DNA of 8,523 nt from positions 1 to 8,523 of the forward strand of contig JAITJA010000140.1 of assembly GCA_031279175.1 (NCBI GenBank), given 5' to 3'. The position numbers and the translations under genes were made by a program. Origin of the DNA: Odoribacteraceae bacterium. GTDB taxonomy: Bacteria; Bacteroidota; Bacteroidia; Bacteroidales; Marinifilaceae. Positions 7,588 to 8,523 of the stretch are shown in pieces (position 1 is the stretch's first letter; each line of letters opens with the position of its first letter). The notes beneath the pieces were generated by a model. It was not told the origin of the DNA, did not search any database, and saw nothing but the letters and a program-made list of their open reading frames with translations.

Positions 7588-7902
7588 CTACTCCATGTAA
7601 AACACCTCCTGCAAGTAAGTAGTCACGGGCGAGTTATCCGGGTTAACCTCCATGATATCGCTCATGTAATCCCACCATTGCTGCTGGATCTCCGCGCTGC
7701 CCAGCCCTTGCGACGAGACCTCTCCCGTCACTTTCTGCACGCCGAACAAGGTATTCGTCTCCTCGTCCAGGAAGATGGAATAATCGCCGATACCCGAACG
7801 CTTGATCAGTTCGACGATCCCCGGCCATACAGCGTCATGTCGCTTGACATATTCCTCCTTGTACCCGGGCTTCAGTGTCATTTTAAAAGCTACTCGTTTC
7901 AT
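7588..7902 (-). CDS. rhaM: L-rhamnose mutarotase
   Basis: A 104-residue cytoplasmic enzyme that interconverts the alpha and beta anomers of L-rhamnose and so feeds rhamnose isomerase. It matches E. coli RhaM (YiiL) over its whole length. Both begin near MxRxAF and end in LQEVFY plus two residues. Shared features are EEYxxRHxxxWP with Tyr18 and catalytic His22, the central DYSIFLDEETNTLF (residues 40-53), the QQWWDYMSDIM segment with Trp76 and Trp77, and NPDNSPV (87-93). The frame stays open upstream to an ATG at 8484, which would add 194 residues. That extension is rejected because the 104-residue form is already full length and the extra part is low-complexity tandem repeat. The start at 7902 is preceded on its strand by a T-rich leader and a candidate promoter. 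It converges on lgt. No isomerase, kinase, aldolase or rhamnose transporter gene is within the window. Confidence 0.95.
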   Translation of the reverse strand: MKRVAFKMTLKPGYKEEYVKRHDAVWPGIVELIKRSGIGDYSIFLDEETNTLFGVQKVTGEVSSQGLGSAEIQQQWWDYMSDIMEVNPDNSPVTTYLQEVFYME

Positions 7903-8140
7903 GATACATCTGTTTAACGTGAGTTCAACGCGAGAAAAACAAAAAAGAACAGGAAAAGAGAAAAGATCCTCGCGCCGGCAACGCGCCGGACAATAAAAAA
8001 CCATCTCCCGGTCATCTTGTCTCTCGCGAATACAAATGTAGTCGAAATATTCCCGCGCGCGACCACCAACATCGCCCGAAACCTTTCCTTGTCGCGAGGA
8101 AAGACGCACCTCGCGGCCCGAGAACAAAAAACATCGCGAC
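7903..8140. other. Intergenic leader upstream of rhaM
   Basis: No gene was recognised here. The part next to rhaM, 7920-7970, is strongly A-rich on the plus strand and therefore T-rich on the rhaM strand. Next to it, GCGCCGG occurs twice as a direct repeat at about 7973-7989. The candidate promoter at 8033-8040 lies within. If it is used, the rhaM transcript has a leader of about 120 bases. Confidence 0.45.
8033..8040 (-). promoter_or_regulatory. Candidate -7 element for rhaM
   Basis: Read on the minus strand this is TACATTTG, an exact TAnnTTTG and identical to the -7 element of the HdeD-like gene. It lies about 130 bases upstream of the rhaM start. The nearest TTG on that strand is 26 bases further upstream, too far for a standard -33, so the call is weak. 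Confidence 0.35.
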
Positions 8141-8258
8141 ATGAAAAGATTCGCTTTACCATTACTGTTTGGCGCGGGGCTACTCGCGGGCCTCGCTCGC
8201 TCTCCTCGCCTGCATGAATGAACCGTCTCGCCCGTCCCGGTCGCGTCCGTCCCGCTAA
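8141..8258 (+). pseudogene. Frameshifted lipoprotein signal-peptide remnant
   Basis: The ATG at 8141 follows an A-rich leader and opens a 26-codon frame, MKRFALPLLFGAGLLAGLA then RSPRLHE, stopping at 8219-8221. The first 19 residues have the charged start and hydrophobic core of an exported protein. One frame over, directly after, the DNA reads ALLAC (TGC at 8211-8213), a good lipobox. The sequence between contains a tandem CTCG/GCTC duplication at about 8192-8199, and removing one 4-base copy joins the signal core to the lipobox. The joined product would still be only about 37 residues, ending at a TAA (8256-8258) in the first unit of the 21-bp array. The reading is inferred; the stub could equally be a chance open frame. 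No promoter matching TAnnTTTG was seen just upstream. Confidence 0.3.
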
Positions 8259-8400
8259 TTGTTACATCCTCGCCACTAATTGTTACATCCCCGCCGCTAA
8301 TTGGCGCGTCCTCGCCACTAATTGTTACATCCCCGCTACTAATTGGCGCGTCCTCGCTGTTATTTGGCGCGTCCCCGCCGCTAATTGGCGCGTCGCGACG
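8255..8400. repeat. 21-bp tandem array, 7 copies, two unit types
   Basis: Seven units of 21 bp share the start CTAATT and the end CC(T/C)CGCC or close variants. The centre comes in two forms: GTTACAT (units 1, 2 and 4) and GGCGCGT (units 3, 5, 6 and 7). The last unit decays into GCGACG, and 8234-8254 looks like a decayed extra copy upstream. The unit has no obvious palindrome, unlike the left array, but the period is the same. Since 21 is seven codons, a plus frame from 8218 and a minus frame stay open. The latter would encode repeats like DVTISGE and DAPISGG. No start or composition evidence favours translation. There are no spacers, so it is not CRISPR. Confidence 0.9.
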
Positions 8401-8458
8401 CCTCCCCGGACAGCCCGTGAAATCCCCCGGCACGTGGAATAATAATAAAGTAAGGCCA

Positions 8459-8514
8459 TCGCGAAATCGCGAAACCTTCCCCAAGTAGTTGGGCGACGTT
8501 TCGCGATTTCGCGA
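8459..8514. repeat. 17-bp perfect inverted repeat rich in TCGCGA
   Basis: TCGCGAAATCGCGAAAC at 8459-8475 is the exact reverse complement of 8498-8514. In the 22-base loop, CCCAA (8480-8484) can pair with TTGGG (8489-8493) around GTAG. Each arm also contains two TCGCGA palindromes, so the arms can fold on themselves. It may be a strong terminator, a palindromic intergenic repeat or a binding site. The window ends 9 bases later, so its relation to the next gene is unknown. Confidence 0.85.
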
Positions 8515-8523
8515 AACCCTCCC

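Noticed and set aside
8218..8442. A 74-residue plus-strand protein of heptad repeats (ATNCYIP and AANWRVL types)
   Set aside because: The frame is open only because 21 is a multiple of three. It has no recognisable domain and no promoter, and the opposite strand is equally open.
7588..8484. A 298-residue fusion protein with an N-terminal repeat domain on RhaM
   Set aside because: RhaM from 7902 is already full length compared with E. coli RhaM. The 194-residue extension is low-complexity, crosses the tandem array and begins inside the loop of an inverted repeat.

Overview
The window looks like chromosomal DNA of a GC-rich member of the Bacteroidota, probably order Bacteroidales. Three observations point there. 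SecA is about 1,095 residues long, with a charged insert that pushes its Walker A lysine to residue 198 (108 in E. coli). Two intergenic sites match the Bacteroidota sigma-ABfr promoter pattern, TTG then about 20-22 bases then TAnnTTTG. Start codons follow A-rich leaders rather than strong Shine-Dalgarno sequences. A genus cannot be assigned from the sequence alone.

Layout, left to right. Bases 1-168 are an eight-copy, 21-bp tandem array with a palindromic core. Bases 169-520 hold no convincing gene, only a smaller 21-bp duplication and a hairpin. On the minus strand, 521-1435 encodes a YitT-family membrane protein. An intergenic region of 187 bp with a promoter and a dyad separates it from a divergent ketoacyl-ACP synthase III-like gene (1623-2594). 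An HdeD/DUF308-type membrane protein follows with its own promoter (CDS 2712-3284), then secA (3336-6623) and lgt (6654-7511). A strong hairpin lies between lgt and the convergent rhaM (7588-7902, minus). The last 620 bases carry no intact gene. They hold a rhaM promoter candidate, a signal-peptide-like stub that appears frameshifted, a second 21-bp tandem array and a long perfect inverted repeat.

How the genes work together. secA and lgt are 30 bp apart on the same strand and are probably co-transcribed. SecA drives Sec-dependent export, and Lgt adds diacylglycerol to exported prolipoproteins, so they are consecutive steps in making lipoproteins. The KAS III-like enzyme starts acyl-chain synthesis, which is related only loosely through lipid supply. 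rhaM belongs to L-rhamnose use but has no other rhamnose gene beside it here. The YitT and HdeD-like membrane proteins have no assigned substrate.

The coding content is ordinary. The unusual material is at the two ends: separate arrays, unrelated in sequence, that share the same 21-bp period (two helical turns and seven codons), plus an apparent change in strand composition from G-rich at the left to C-rich at the right. No new multi-gene system is evident.
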